Shown here piece after piece: positions 49,466 through 58,225 of a stretch of 64,000 nt of DNA. The translations under genes were made by a program, and so were the position numbers. The stretch is taken from the NCBI RefSeq assembly GCF_011752525.1, contig NZ_VWXI01000020.1:1-64000 (forward strand). The letters run 5' to 3'. The stretch is from Pantoea sp. Cy-639 (GTDB lineage: Bacteria > Pseudomonadota > Gammaproteobacteria > Pseudomonadales > Pseudomonadaceae). Below the pieces are notes generated by a model. That model ran no database searches. It was not told where the DNA came from and was given only the letters and a program-made list of their open reading frames with translations. Each line of letters opens with the position of its first letter. Positions within the stretch are counted from its first letter, which is position 1.

Positions 49466-49756
49466 ATGCGTATCGACGGCTTCTCCTCGCAGAGCTATCC
49501 CATCAAGCGTGCGCCACGCAAGGCGACGGTGCGCGACGAAGCCGTCGATGACGCCGAGGTCATCGAGGACCTCGAGGCCGCCCCTGTGCAGGCCCGTGGC
49601 AATCGTCGCAGTGGCAACCTGCCGGCCCGCCAGCAGGACATGGTCTTCCCCCGTGCCCGCGACCGGCGCACCTCCACGGCGCTGGCCAGCTACCTGACCA
49701 CGGCCGGCTTCACCGACTGGGAGATGGAAGTGCTGGGGCTGGACCTGTACATTTGA
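49466..49756 (+). CDS. Conserved hypothetical protein (96 aa)
   Basis: A 96-residue protein beginning MRIDGFSSQSYPIKRAPRK. The N-terminal half is charged and disordered-looking (DEAVDDAEVIEDLEAAPVQARGNRRSGNLPARQQ). The C-terminal conserved piece contains TALASYLTTAGFTDWEMEVLGLDLYI. I see no signal peptide or membrane segment. It is followed after 3 bases by the DUF72 gene, so the two are probably cotranscribed. Found at the same position in other pseudomonads as far as I recall; function unknown. Confidence 0.75.
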   Translation: MRIDGFSSQSYPIKRAPRKATVRDEAVDDAEVIEDLEAAPVQARGNRRSGNLPARQQDMVFPRARDRRTSTALASYLTTAGFTDWEMEVLGLDLYI

Positions 49757-49759
49757 CGG

Positions 49760-50629
49760 ATGATGCCGTCCCCCCTTCCTTATTTCCTCGGTTGCCCGTC
49801 CTGGAGTGAGAACGCCTGGCGCGACTACCTCTATCCTGTTGATGCGCGTCCCGCCGAGTACCTGGCGCTGTACGGCCAGGTGTTCAATGCCGTCGAAGGC
49901 AACACCACTTTCTATGCCCGCCCCGCGCCCTCCACCGTCGAGCGCTGGGCCCAGGCCATGCCGCCAGGTTTTCGTTTCACTGCCAAGTTCCCCGGCGATG
50001 TCAGCCATGCGGGTGATCTGCGTGAGCAGCTCGACTCGGCACGCGATTTCATCCGGCTGATGGCACCGCTGGGGGCGCGGGTTTCGCCTTACTGGTTGCA
50101 ATTGCCCGCGCTGTTCGGCCCGGCGCGCCTGGGTGAGCTGGCGTTCTTTCTCGACGAGATCGGTGTGCCGGTGGCGGTGGAAGTGCGCAACGATGCGTTC
50201 TTTGCCCGTGGCGAGGAGGAGCGCGTGCTCAATCGCCTGCTGCACGAGCGCGGTGTGGAACGAATCTGCCTGGACCCGCGCGCGCTGTTCAGTTGCACCC
50301 TGCGCGACCCTGGCGTGCTGCATGCCCAGGCGAAGAAACCCAGGGTGCCTCCACGTCCTTGCGCCTTCAGCCAGCATCCTCAAGTGCGTTTCATCGGCCA
50401 CCCGCAGCTGGACGCCAACGAACCCTTTCTCACGCCGTGGGTCGACAAGATCGCGACCTGGATCGAGGAAGGCCGCAGCCCCTACATGTTCCTGCACACG
50501 GCCGACAACCTGTTGGCGGCGGCGCTGGCCCAGCGTTTTCACCAACGCCTGATGGCGCGTCTGCCGGGCTTGCCTGCGCTGGCTGAATTGCCACGCGCCC
50601 CCGAGGTCGAACAACTGGGACTACTCTGA
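49760..50629 (+). CDS. DUF72-family protein
   Basis: A 289-residue protein of the YecE/DUF72 family, a TIM-barrel fold of unknown activity. Characteristic segments are LGCPSWSENAWRDYLYP at the N terminus, VEGNTTFYARPAPSTVERWAQAMPPGFRFTAKFPGDVSH, and VEVRNDAFFA. It starts at the ATG at 49760 or 49763. The short distance to the preceding small gene suggests an operon; a gene for an isocitrate lyase-type enzyme follows 30 bases later. Confidence 0.88.
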   Translation: MMPSPLPYFLGCPSWSENAWRDYLYPVDARPAEYLALYGQVFNAVEGNTTFYARPAPSTVERWAQAMPPGFRFTAKFPGDVSHAGDLREQLDSARDFIRLMAPLGARVSPYWLQLPALFGPARLGELAFFLDEIGVPVAVEVRNDAFFARGEEERVLNRLLHERGVERICLDPRALFSCTLRDPGVLHAQAKKPRVPPRPCAFSQHPQVRFIGHPQLDANEPFLTPWVDKIATWIEEGRSPYMFLHTADNLLAAALAQRFHQRLMARLPGLPALAELPRAPEVEQLGLL

Positions 50630-50659
50630 CGCCACCCTGAACCTGCCGGAGGTCGAACC

Positions 50660-51490
50660 ATGGATGTGCAAACCCTGCGAGCCGAAGCCTTCAAGGCATT
50701 GCACGAGCGCGACGGCGCGTTCGTCATGCCCAACCCCTGGGATGCCGGTTCGGCGAAGCTGCTCGCGGCGCTGGGCTTCGAGGCTCTGGCCAGCACCAGC
50801 GCGGGGCTGGCTTTCAGCCTCGGGCGGCCCGACGCCGAGGGCGCCTTGAATCGTGAAGAGACCTTGGCCAACGCCCAGGGCATCGTCGATGCCACGCCCT
50901 TGCCGGTGGCGGCGGATCTCGAGAACGGCTTCGGCGACCTGCCGGAGGACTGTGCCCAGACGATCCTGCGCGCAGCCGAAGCGGGGCTGGTGGGTGGTTC
51001 GATCGAAGATGCCAGCGGCTGTGGCGATGAGCCCATCTATGACTTCGAGCTGTCCGTTGCCCGGGTCCGCGCGGCGGTGCAGGCTGCCCGTGGCCTGGCA
51101 TTTCCCTTCATGTTGTGCGCTCGCGCCGAGAACCTACTGCATGGCCGTCCTGACCTGGACGACACCATCCGGCGCTTGCAGGCCTATGCCGAGGCAGGTG
51201 CCGACGTGCTCTATGCGCCAGGGTTGCGCAGTGTCGATGAGATCCGTGCAGTGGTCCAGGCCGTTGCGCCAAGGCCGGTGAACGTGCTGATGGGCATGCC
51301 GGGCGTGTCGTTGAGCGTCAATCAGTTGCAGGACCTGGGCGTCAAGCGCATCAGCGTCGGCTCGTCACTGGCCCGCGCAGCCTTGGGCGCGTTCCAGCGC
51401 GCGGCACTGGAGATCCGTGAGCGGGGCACGTTCGAGTATGGTGAGCAGGCGTTGCCGTTTGCCCAGCTCAATGCGCTGTTCCGCCGCTGA
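50660..51490 (+). CDS. Isocitrate lyase/PEP mutase-family protein
   Basis: A 276-residue TIM-barrel enzyme related to methylisocitrate lyase, PEP mutase and oxaloacetate decarboxylase. Substrate and Mg2+ segments include AFVMPNPWDAGSAKLLAALGFEALASTSAG, PVAADLENGFGD (metal-binding D and E) and GGSIEDASG. The canonical catalytic-cysteine loop of isocitrate lyases (KKCGH) is not seen, as in the small members of the family. The substrate is a small 2-oxo acid or its derivative; the exact reaction cannot be inferred. A ribosome-binding site GGAGG precedes the ATG at 50660. Confidence 0.88.
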   Translation: MDVQTLRAEAFKALHERDGAFVMPNPWDAGSAKLLAALGFEALASTSAGLAFSLGRPDAEGALNREETLANAQGIVDATPLPVAADLENGFGDLPEDCAQTILRAAEAGLVGGSIEDASGCGDEPIYDFELSVARVRAAVQAARGLAFPFMLCARAENLLHGRPDLDDTIRRLQAYAEAGADVLYAPGLRSVDEIRAVVQAVAPRPVNVLMGMPGVSLSVNQLQDLGVKRISVGSSLARAALGAFQRAALEIRERGTFEYGEQALPFAQLNALFRR

Positions 51491-51502
51491 GGAGGGGTTG
51501 GC

Positions 51503-52123
51503 TCAGGCGTGCACGCGGACGTTGTTCAGTACCACTGGGCGTGCCCAGTGGGTGTCGAACTCAAGATCGTTCTGTTGCTGGGCCAGGGTCGCGTCGTCGA
51601 AGGGTTCCGGCGCCGGGTCGAGCAGTTCGGTCTCGAATTCGGCGATCGGCAGGTACAGCGCCCGTGGGGCAGGGCCTGGAGCGGGCTCGGGGAGTGGATG
51701 GCCCTGGCTCATGACCACCGGGCGCAGCCAGCTGTTGCTCAGGTCTAGCTGGCGCTGTTGCTCGATCAGTTCGGCGGTGTTGAACGGTTCGGGGGCAGGC
51801 TCGAGCAGGTTGGCCTCGAGTTCGGCCTTGGGCAGGAACAGCGGCTCCGGAGGGCTGACCTCGGTGTCCTGCACCGGCAGGGCACGCTGGGCGTCGATCA
51901 GGCTCAGGGCCTTGGCGCCGCCGACGGGCTCGCCGCTTTCCTTGTCGTACTGCGCCAGCGCCTGACTGAAGCTGTCGACGTCGTCCCCTTGCTGCTCGGC
52001 CATGGCGCGGGCAAAGAAGTCCTGCCACAGGTGGCTGACGCCGCCCAGTGCCTGGGTGTTCTGCCGACCGTAGTTGCCGACAGGCGACAGGTAGGTCAAG
52101 CCGATGGGAAGAGTATCTGACAT
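51503..52123 (-). CDS. Hypothetical protein with internal duplication
   Basis: A 206-residue acidic protein I do not recognise by function. Two copies of a unit of about 49 residues are visible, one starting PEPLFLPKAELEANLLEP and ending WLRPVVMSQG, the other PRALYLPIAEFETELLDP to HWARPVVLNN. Shared motifs are LP-x-AE-x-E-x-x-L-PAPEPF, a Q-rich middle, and W-x-RPVV. The N-terminal 80 residues are unrelated and rich in Gln, Gly and Asp. No membrane or export signal. Convergent with the isocitrate-lyase-like gene and divergent from rsmJ. Confidence 0.7.
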   Translation of the reverse strand: MSDTLPIGLTYLSPVGNYGRQNTQALGGVSHLWQDFFARAMAEQQGDDVDSFSQALAQYDKESGEPVGGAKALSLIDAQRALPVQDTEVSPPEPLFLPKAELEANLLEPAPEPFNTAELIEQQRQLDLSNSWLRPVVMSQGHPLPEPAPGPAPRALYLPIAEFETELLDPAPEPFDDATLAQQQNDLEFDTHWARPVVLNNVRVHA

Positions 52124-52218
52124 GGCAGTCGCGCGCGTTGTGCTCTGGCAGAATAGCGGGATACTGCGTGTATCGGCCGTGGCCGGGGTTTCATTAATTT
52201 TTTTGAGTGCGGGAACCG

Positions 52219-53001
52219 ATGGTAGAGCAAGAGCAGGGCACAGGTATCAGGGTCGAGGCCCTGGCCCCGGAATTCCAGGCACAGGCCGTGACCTGGGCCG
52301 ATCGGCTGGGGTTGCCGCTGGTCGACGAGGCGGCGGGGTTCGCGGTGCAGGTGGGGACCGAGGGCCTGCAGATCCAGCAGTTGGGTCCGCAAGCGCCGGG
52401 GCCGGTGCGGGTGGACTTCGTCGAGGGGCAGGCTGCCCATCGGCGGCTCTACGGCGGCGGCAGCGGGCAGATGATCGCCAAGGCGGTCGGCATTGCCCAA
52501 GGCGTTCGGCCACAGGTGCTCGATGCCACGGCTGGCCTGGGCAAGGATGCGTTCGTGCTGGCCAGCCTGGGTTGCCAGATGACCCTGATCGAGCGTCAGC
52601 CGCTGATCGCGGCACTGCTCGAGGATGGCCTGGCGCGCGCGCGCGGGGACGAGGAGGTGGGGGCGATCGTCGGGCGCATGCGCTTGCTGACCGGCAATGC
52701 CATCGAGCGCATGCGCGCCTGGGAGGGCGAGGCGCCGCAGGTGATCTACCTTGATCCGATGTTTCCGCACCGTGACAAGAGCGCGCTGGTGAAGAAGGAA
52801 ATGCGCGTGTTCCGTCCGCTGGTCGGTGATGACCTGGATGCCCCTGCGTTGCTCGAGGCGGCGCTGGCGCTGGCCACGCACCGGGTAGTGGTCAAGCGCC
52901 CGCGCAAGGCACCGATCATTGAAGGAAGCAAGCCCAGCCACAGCCTGGAAGGGAAGTCGAGCCGCTACGATATCTACCCGAAGAAGGCCTTGAAGGGCTG
53001 A
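52219..53001 (+). CDS. rsmJ: 16S rRNA (guanine1516-N2)-methyltransferase RsmJ
   Basis: A 260-residue SAM-dependent rRNA methyltransferase (UPF0341). SAM motif I is LDATAGLGKDAFVLASLG, the catalytic motif is IYLDPMFPHRDKSALVKKEMR, and the C terminus contains HRVVVKRPRKAP and GKSSRYDIY. The ATG at 52219 (MVEQEQ) has GGGA in place; the frame opens at 52207 with GTG. The 95-base upstream gap is A/T-rich and shared with the divergent hypothetical gene, so it probably holds both promoters. Confidence 0.94.
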   Translation: MVEQEQGTGIRVEALAPEFQAQAVTWADRLGLPLVDEAAGFAVQVGTEGLQIQQLGPQAPGPVRVDFVEGQAAHRRLYGGGSGQMIAKAVGIAQGVRPQVLDATAGLGKDAFVLASLGCQMTLIERQPLIAALLEDGLARARGDEEVGAIVGRMRLLTGNAIERMRAWEGEAPQVIYLDPMFPHRDKSALVKKEMRVFRPLVGDDLDAPALLEAALALATHRVVVKRPRKAPIIEGSKPSHSLEGKSSRYDIYPKKALKG

Positions 53002-53064
53002 GCCCGCTCCCGCCGGACCAGGCGGGCCTGGCCCTCGACACACGAGGGCCGGCCAGCTCAGGCC

Positions 53065-53529
53065 TCAGAGCAGGATGCGTGAGCTGGCCACCGCCACAAC
53101 CCCAACGCCGATCAGCAGGTTGATCCCGACCATCCGTCGGATCCGCCCCAGGACCCCGGCGCCCGCGGCCCAGTCCTGCGCCTGCACCGCCGTGCGCAGC
53201 TCCGGCAGCAGCAAGGCCTGGATGCGCATGAACAGCGCGAACATCACGATCGCGCCGCCAATCATCACCTGGACGTAATGGGGCGCTGTCTCGAACCCGC
53301 TGAAACGCAGGTGGATCATCCCCACACCGCTGACAGCCAGTACCGCTACCGCCAGCCAGACCCATCTGAAGAACCGCTGGAAAACCTCCACCCACAAACG
53401 CAACCGATCGGGTCCCTGCAGGGCGGCAACCGTGGCCGGGCGCAGTACCAACCAGGCGAAGAACATGCCGCCGACCCAGACCAGGGCGGCGAGAACATGC
53501 AGGGTGTAGGGCAGGGCAAAGGCGAGCAT
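53065..53529 (-). CDS. CopD-family membrane protein
   Basis: A 154-residue integral membrane protein with four hydrophobic helices (about 3-20, 45-65, 80-100, 130-150). The N-terminal HVLAALVWVGGMFFAWLVLRPAT matches CopD/YjcC-like domains linked to copper or cytochrome handling. A histidine in the first helix (TLHVLAAL) is a plausible ligand. I chose the ATG at 53529 because GGAG lies 6 bases upstream; 53541 is the alternative. Divergent from dinG with a 98-base gap. Function beyond the fold is unknown. Confidence 0.8.
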   Translation of the reverse strand: MLAFALPYTLHVLAALVWVGGMFFAWLVLRPATVAALQGPDRLRLWVEVFQRFFRWVWLAVAVLAVSGVGMIHLRFSGFETAPHYVQVMIGGAIVMFALFMRIQALLLPELRTAVQAQDWAAGAGVLGRIRRMVGINLLIGVGVVAVASSRILL

Positions 53530-53627
53530 CCGGATCTCCATGCGGCACAAAGGGCAATAGCGGGGTATGATAGCCGGCCCATGCGAAACACTGAAAATAT
53601 ATCCAGCCCTCCGGGCGCCCGCAGACC

Positions 53628-55772
53628 ATGATCAGCAACGAACTCAAAGCCACCATCCAGGGCGCCTACTCGCGTTTCCTCGAAGCCAAAAGCCTCAAGC
53701 CCCGTTACGGCCAGCGCCTGATGATCGCCGAAGTGGCCAAGGTCCTGGGCGACATTGCCTGCGACGACGAAGGGCGCCGCGCCGGCGAGCCCGCCGTGGT
53801 GGCGGTCGAGGCCGGTACCGGTACCGGCAAGACGGTCGCCTACAGCCTGGCCGCGATCCCTGCCGCCAAGGCCGCCGGCAAGCGCCTGGTGATCGCCACG
53901 GCGACCGTGGCGCTGCAGGAGCAGATCGTGTTCAAGGACCTGCCCGACCTGATGCGCAACAGCGGCCTGAACTTCAGTTTCGCCCTGGCCAAGGGCCGCG
54001 GTCGCTACCTGTGCCTGTCCAAGCTCGACATCCTGCTGCAAGAAGGCCACGCCCAGTCGGCCACTGCCCAGCTGTTCGAGGAAGAAGGCTTTCATATCGA
54101 AGTCGACGAGCGCAGCCAGAAGCTGTTCAACAGCATGATCGAGAAGCTCGCCGGCAACCGCTGGGACGGTGATCGTGACAGCTGGTCCGAGGCCATCGAG
54201 GACCAGGACTGGGCGCGACTGACCACCGACCACAGCCAGTGCACCGGACGCCACTGCCCGAACTTCCAGCAGTGCGTGTTCTACAAGGCCCGCGAAGGCA
54301 TGGGCAAGGTCGATGTGATCGTCACCAACCACGACATGGTCCTGGCCGACCTGGCCCTCGGCGGTGGTGCCGTGCTGCCCGACCCGCGCGACACGATGTA
54401 CGTGTTCGACGAAGGCCATCACCTGCCGGACAAGGCCATCGGCCATTTCGCCCACTACTCGCGGCTGCGTTCCACCGCCGACTGGCTCGAGCAGACCGCC
54501 AAGAACCTCACCAAGCTGCTGGCCCAGCACCCGCTGCCGGGGGATCTGGGCAAGTACATCGAGCAGGTGCCGGAACTGGCCCGCGAGGTGCGCACCCAGC
54601 AGCAGTTCATGTTCACCCTGTGCGAACAGGTCGCCGACTTCCGTGCCGGCGAGGACATGGAAGGCCGCGATCGCCCGCGCTACCGCTTCGAGGGCGGCGT
54701 GGTCCCCGAGCAGATCCGCGAAGTCGGCATCGAGCTGAAGAAAGGCTTCGCCCGCCTCAACGACCTGTTCACCCGCCTGGCCGACCTGCTCAAGGAAGGC
54801 ATGGACGGCGAGAACAACATCGGCATCGCCAGCCATCAGGCCGAAGAGTGGTATCCGCTGTTCGGCAGCCTGGTGACCCGTGCCCAGGGCAACTGGGAAC
54901 TGTGGACCGCCTTCACCGCCGAGGACCCCGAGGACAGCCCGCCCATGGCGCGCTGGCTGACCCTGGCCGAAAGCGGTGCGTTGTTCGACATCGAAGTCAA
55001 CGCCAGCCCCATCCTGGCCGCCGAAATGCTGCGCAAGAGCCTGTGGAACGTCGCCCATGGCGCGTTGGTCACTTCGGCGACGCTGACCGCGCTGGGCAAG
55101 TTCGACCGCTTCCGCATGCGCTCGGGCCTGCCGCGTGACGCCGTGCAGTGCGTGGTGCCCAGCCCGTTCGTGCACGGTGACGCCGGGCTGTTGCGAGTGC
55201 CCGACCTGGGCGCCGATCCACGGGATGCGACCGCCCATACCGCGGCGATCATCCGCGAGCTCCCGGCCATCGTCGAGGAGGCCCGTGGCGCATTGGTGCT
55301 GTTCTCTTCGCGCAAGCAGATGCAGGACGTGTTCGATGGTCTCGATCGCGACTGGCGCAAGCTGGTACTGATCCAGGGCAACCTGTCCAAGCAGGAGACC
55401 CTCAACAAGCACAAGGCCCGGGTCGACGACGGCCAGCACAGCGTACTGTTCGGCCTGGCCAGCTTCGCCGAGGGGGTCGACCTGCCCGGCGCCTATTGCG
55501 AGCACGTGGTGATCGCCAAGATCCCCTTCGCGGTGCCCGACGATCCGGTCGAAGCCGCGCTGGCAGAGTGGATCGAAGCCCGTGGCGGCAATCCGTTCAT
55601 GGAGATCGCCGTCCCCGACGCCTCGCTGCGCCTGATCCAGGCCTGTGGTCGACTGCTGCGCACCGAACAGGACCGCGGCGTGATCACCTTGCTGGACCGG
55701 CGCCTGGTCACCCAGCGCTACGGCAAGGCTATTCTCAATGCGTTGCCGCCATTCCGACGGGAAATCGGCTGA
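53628..55772 (+). CDS. dinG: ATP-dependent DNA helicase DinG
   Basis: A 714-residue superfamily 2 helicase of the XPD-like iron-sulfur class that unwinds DNA 5' to 3', including R-loops and D-loops. Walker A is AGTGTGKT (62-69), the [4Fe-4S] ligands are C129, C205, C210 and C216, and the DEAH-equivalent box is VFDEGHH (259-265). The C-terminal helicase lobe contains LVLFSSRKQMQDVF and RLIQACGRLLRTEQDRG. In E. coli dinG is SOS-induced; no obvious LexA box is visible in the short upstream gap. Confidence 0.95.
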   Translation: MISNELKATIQGAYSRFLEAKSLKPRYGQRLMIAEVAKVLGDIACDDEGRRAGEPAVVAVEAGTGTGKTVAYSLAAIPAAKAAGKRLVIATATVALQEQIVFKDLPDLMRNSGLNFSFALAKGRGRYLCLSKLDILLQEGHAQSATAQLFEEEGFHIEVDERSQKLFNSMIEKLAGNRWDGDRDSWSEAIEDQDWARLTTDHSQCTGRHCPNFQQCVFYKAREGMGKVDVIVTNHDMVLADLALGGGAVLPDPRDTMYVFDEGHHLPDKAIGHFAHYSRLRSTADWLEQTAKNLTKLLAQHPLPGDLGKYIEQVPELAREVRTQQQFMFTLCEQVADFRAGEDMEGRDRPRYRFEGGVVPEQIREVGIELKKGFARLNDLFTRLADLLKEGMDGENNIGIASHQAEEWYPLFGSLVTRAQGNWELWTAFTAEDPEDSPPMARWLTLAESGALFDIEVNASPILAAEMLRKSLWNVAHGALVTSATLTALGKFDRFRMRSGLPRDAVQCVVPSPFVHGDAGLLRVPDLGADPRDATAHTAAIIRELPAIVEEARGALVLFSSRKQMQDVFDGLDRDWRKLVLIQGNLSKQETLNKHKARVDDGQHSVLFGLASFAEGVDLPGAYCEHVVIAKIPFAVPDDPVEAALAEWIEARGGNPFMEIAVPDASLRLIQACGRLLRTEQDRGVITLLDRRLVTQRYGKAILNALPPFRREIG

Positions 55773-55854
55773 CTGCCGGAGCAAGGCACAGTCCCCCGTT
55801 GTCCATTACTCGATCGTGAGCCCGAGAAGGGCTCGGAAGGAGAGTCATCGCCCT

Positions 55855-58074
55855 ATGATCCGCCGTACCCTGCCTGCCATGTTCGCCCTGTTGTTCAGCA
55901 CGCCGCTGCTGGCCGGACAACAGACGCTGTTCAGTTTCGTGCGTCCTGCCTCGGTGGTGAACGTGACCACCCAGGACGCGGCGATGCCGCAGTACAACGC
56001 GGAACAGACGGCCGAAGGCGAGGTGTTGCGGAGGGTGGTGTTCAATCCGGTGGCGCAACCCACCTTGCGCCTGGGCCCGCAGGCCGGAGCCTGGGACTGG
56101 TCCGCGGGGCAGGCGCTGACCTTGCGTCTGCAGAGTGCCATGGACTGGGCGTTGACCGTGGATGTCACGGTACAGAGCAGCGACGGGCGCACGCTCGGCA
56201 GCCGTATCGACCTGCCGGCCGGGCCGGCGCAGACCGTGATGATCCCGTTGCGCGCCAGTTCGCCACTGAGCCAGGGCATGCGCGCCGGCCCGCCGATGCC
56301 ATGGACCTATGACGGGCAACGGCTGTTGCTGGCCAGCAGCAGTGGAGAGGTCGATCTCAAGCAGGTCATCTCGGTCAGCCTGAGCATCCCCAATCCCAAG
56401 GTGGCCCAGAGCCTGTTGATCGAGCGGGTGGGTCTGCAGGACGACGACCAGGCGTTCAAGGCGGCCTATGGCGATCTGATCGATGGCTATGGCCAGTCCA
56501 CCCGGGGGCGTTGGCCGGAGAAAGTCACCAGTGACGAGCAACTCAGGGCTGCCGACAGCCGTGAACAGCCCCAGCTCAAGGCCTGGCTGGCCGAACGTGG
56601 CAAGCTCGGGCTGGACCCGTACGGTGGTCTGCTGGCCGGCCCGGTGTTCGAGGCCAAGGGGTTCTTCCGCACTGAAAAACGCGATGGTCGCTGGTACCTG
56701 GTGACACCGGCGGGGCATCCGTTCTATTCGTTGGGTGTCAACGCCGTGGCGGCCGATGGCGGGCGCACCTATGTCGCCGGCCGAGAAGGCATGTTCAAGG
56801 GGCTTCCGGGCGATGGCGATGCGCTGTCGGCGTTCTATGGCGAAGGCAACAACGACGATGGCAATGCGTCGTCCCAGGGGCGCAACTTCAAGCAAGGGCG
56901 CTGGTTCGACTTCTACGCCGCCAATCTTCAGCGCACCCATGGCCAGGGCTGCCCGACCGCCAGCGCCTGTCCACCGGCGATGCTCGACGCGACGCGCTGG
57001 CAGGCTCACACCCTCGACCGCCTGCAGGCCTGGGGCTTCAATACCTTGGGCAACTGGAGCGATCCGGCGCTGGGCCGGGCCAAGCGCATGCCATACACCT
57101 TGCCGTTGTCGATCGTCGGTGACTACGCCAGCATCAGCACCGGCATGGACTGGTGGGGGCGCATGCCCGACCCGTTCGACCCACGCTTTGCCATGGCCAC
57201 CGAGCGTGCAGTGGCCATCGCTGCCCGCGACCATCGCGACGACCCCTGGCTGATCGGTTACTTTGCCGACAATGAGTTGGCCTGGGCCGCGCCCGGTGGC
57301 GAGCCCAAGGCCCGCTATGGCCTGGCCTACGGCACGTTGCGCCTGACCACCGATGTGCCAGCCAAGCGCGCCTTCCTCAAGCAGTTGCGCGACAAGTACC
57401 GCAACCAGGAAGGGTTGTCCAAGGCCTGGGGCATCGAGCTGACGGCCTGGGAGTTGATGGAGGACCCGGGCTTCGAGGCGCCCCTGCCCAATCCGGAGCA
57501 TCCGGAAATCGAGCGTGACTACCAGTATTTCCAGCAGGTGTTCGCCGAGACCTACTTCAAGACGATCTCCGACGCGCTGAAGTGGCATGCGCCCAATCAC
57601 CTGCTGCTGGGGGGGCGCTACGCGGTGAGTACTCCCGAGGCGGTCAAGGCCTGTGCCGAGTTCTGCGATGTACTGAGTTTCAACTTCTATACGCTCAAAC
57701 CCGAGGACGGTTACGACTTCGCCCGACTGGCCGAGCTGGACAAGCCGGTGCTGGTCTCCGAGTTCCAGTTCGGCAGCCGCGACCGTGGCCCCTTCTGGCC
57801 TGGCCCGCTGGAAGTCGCCCGTGAAGAGGACCGGGGCCCGGCTTATGCGAACTTCCTCAAGGCCGCGATGGCCCAGCCGATGATCGTCGGTGCGCATTGG
57901 TTCCAGTACCTTGACCAGCCGGCCAGCGGGCGCCTGCTCGATGGCGAGAACGGCCACCTGGGGTTGGTGGCGATCACTGACGTGCCTTATGCCGGCTTCA
58001 TCGAGGCGGTCCAGCGCAGCAATCGACAAGCCATGGCCCAATTGCGCACGCAACTGGGCAAGTCCGCACCGTAA
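55855..58074 (+). CDS. Exported agarase-like (GH50/GH42-related) glycosidase
   Basis: A 739-residue secreted enzyme: signal peptide MIRRTLPAMFALLFSTPLLA, an N-terminal beta-sandwich of about 190 residues that may bind carbohydrate, and a C-terminal TIM barrel. The putative acid/base and nucleophile are E474 (GYFADNELAW) and E636 (PVLVSEFQFG), at the ends of beta-strands 4 and 7 in the clan GH-A pattern. This agrees with the GH50 beta-agarase family or a near relative. AAGGAGA precedes the ATG at 55855 by 11 bases. No other sugar-use genes lie nearby, so the substrate (an exopolysaccharide is possible) is unknown. Confidence 0.75.
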   Translation: MIRRTLPAMFALLFSTPLLAGQQTLFSFVRPASVVNVTTQDAAMPQYNAEQTAEGEVLRRVVFNPVAQPTLRLGPQAGAWDWSAGQALTLRLQSAMDWALTVDVTVQSSDGRTLGSRIDLPAGPAQTVMIPLRASSPLSQGMRAGPPMPWTYDGQRLLLASSSGEVDLKQVISVSLSIPNPKVAQSLLIERVGLQDDDQAFKAAYGDLIDGYGQSTRGRWPEKVTSDEQLRAADSREQPQLKAWLAERGKLGLDPYGGLLAGPVFEAKGFFRTEKRDGRWYLVTPAGHPFYSLGVNAVAADGGRTYVAGREGMFKGLPGDGDALSAFYGEGNNDDGNASSQGRNFKQGRWFDFYAANLQRTHGQGCPTASACPPAMLDATRWQAHTLDRLQAWGFNTLGNWSDPALGRAKRMPYTLPLSIVGDYASISTGMDWWGRMPDPFDPRFAMATERAVAIAARDHRDDPWLIGYFADNELAWAAPGGEPKARYGLAYGTLRLTTDVPAKRAFLKQLRDKYRNQEGLSKAWGIELTAWELMEDPGFEAPLPNPEHPEIERDYQYFQQVFAETYFKTISDALKWHAPNHLLLGGRYAVSTPEAVKACAEFCDVLSFNFYTLKPEDGYDFARLAELDKPVLVSEFQFGSRDRGPFWPGPLEVAREEDRGPAYANFLKAAMAQPMIVGAHWFQYLDQPASGRLLDGENGHLGLVAITDVPYAGFIEAVQRSNRQAMAQLRTQLGKSAP

Positions 58075-58080
58075 CGCTCG

Positions 58081-58103
58081 CTTCGCCGGCTTTGCCGGCG
58101 AAG
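58081..58103. other. Perfect hairpin after the glycosidase gene
   Basis: A perfect 10-bp stem (58081-58090 with 58094-58103) with a TTT loop, 6 bases after the glycosidase stop. It lacks a T tail, so it is a weak terminator or a stabilising 3' end. Confidence 0.5.
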
Positions 58104-58225
58104 CAGCCGTAACCTGCAGGATCAGAACAAAGCTACAACCACCCAGCTATCTTCAGTAGGCAAATTGCCCAACTACTGAAACAATGCCCCCCTTTGTCAG
58201 CAGGTCGTACTGAAGAGGTAGTCGG

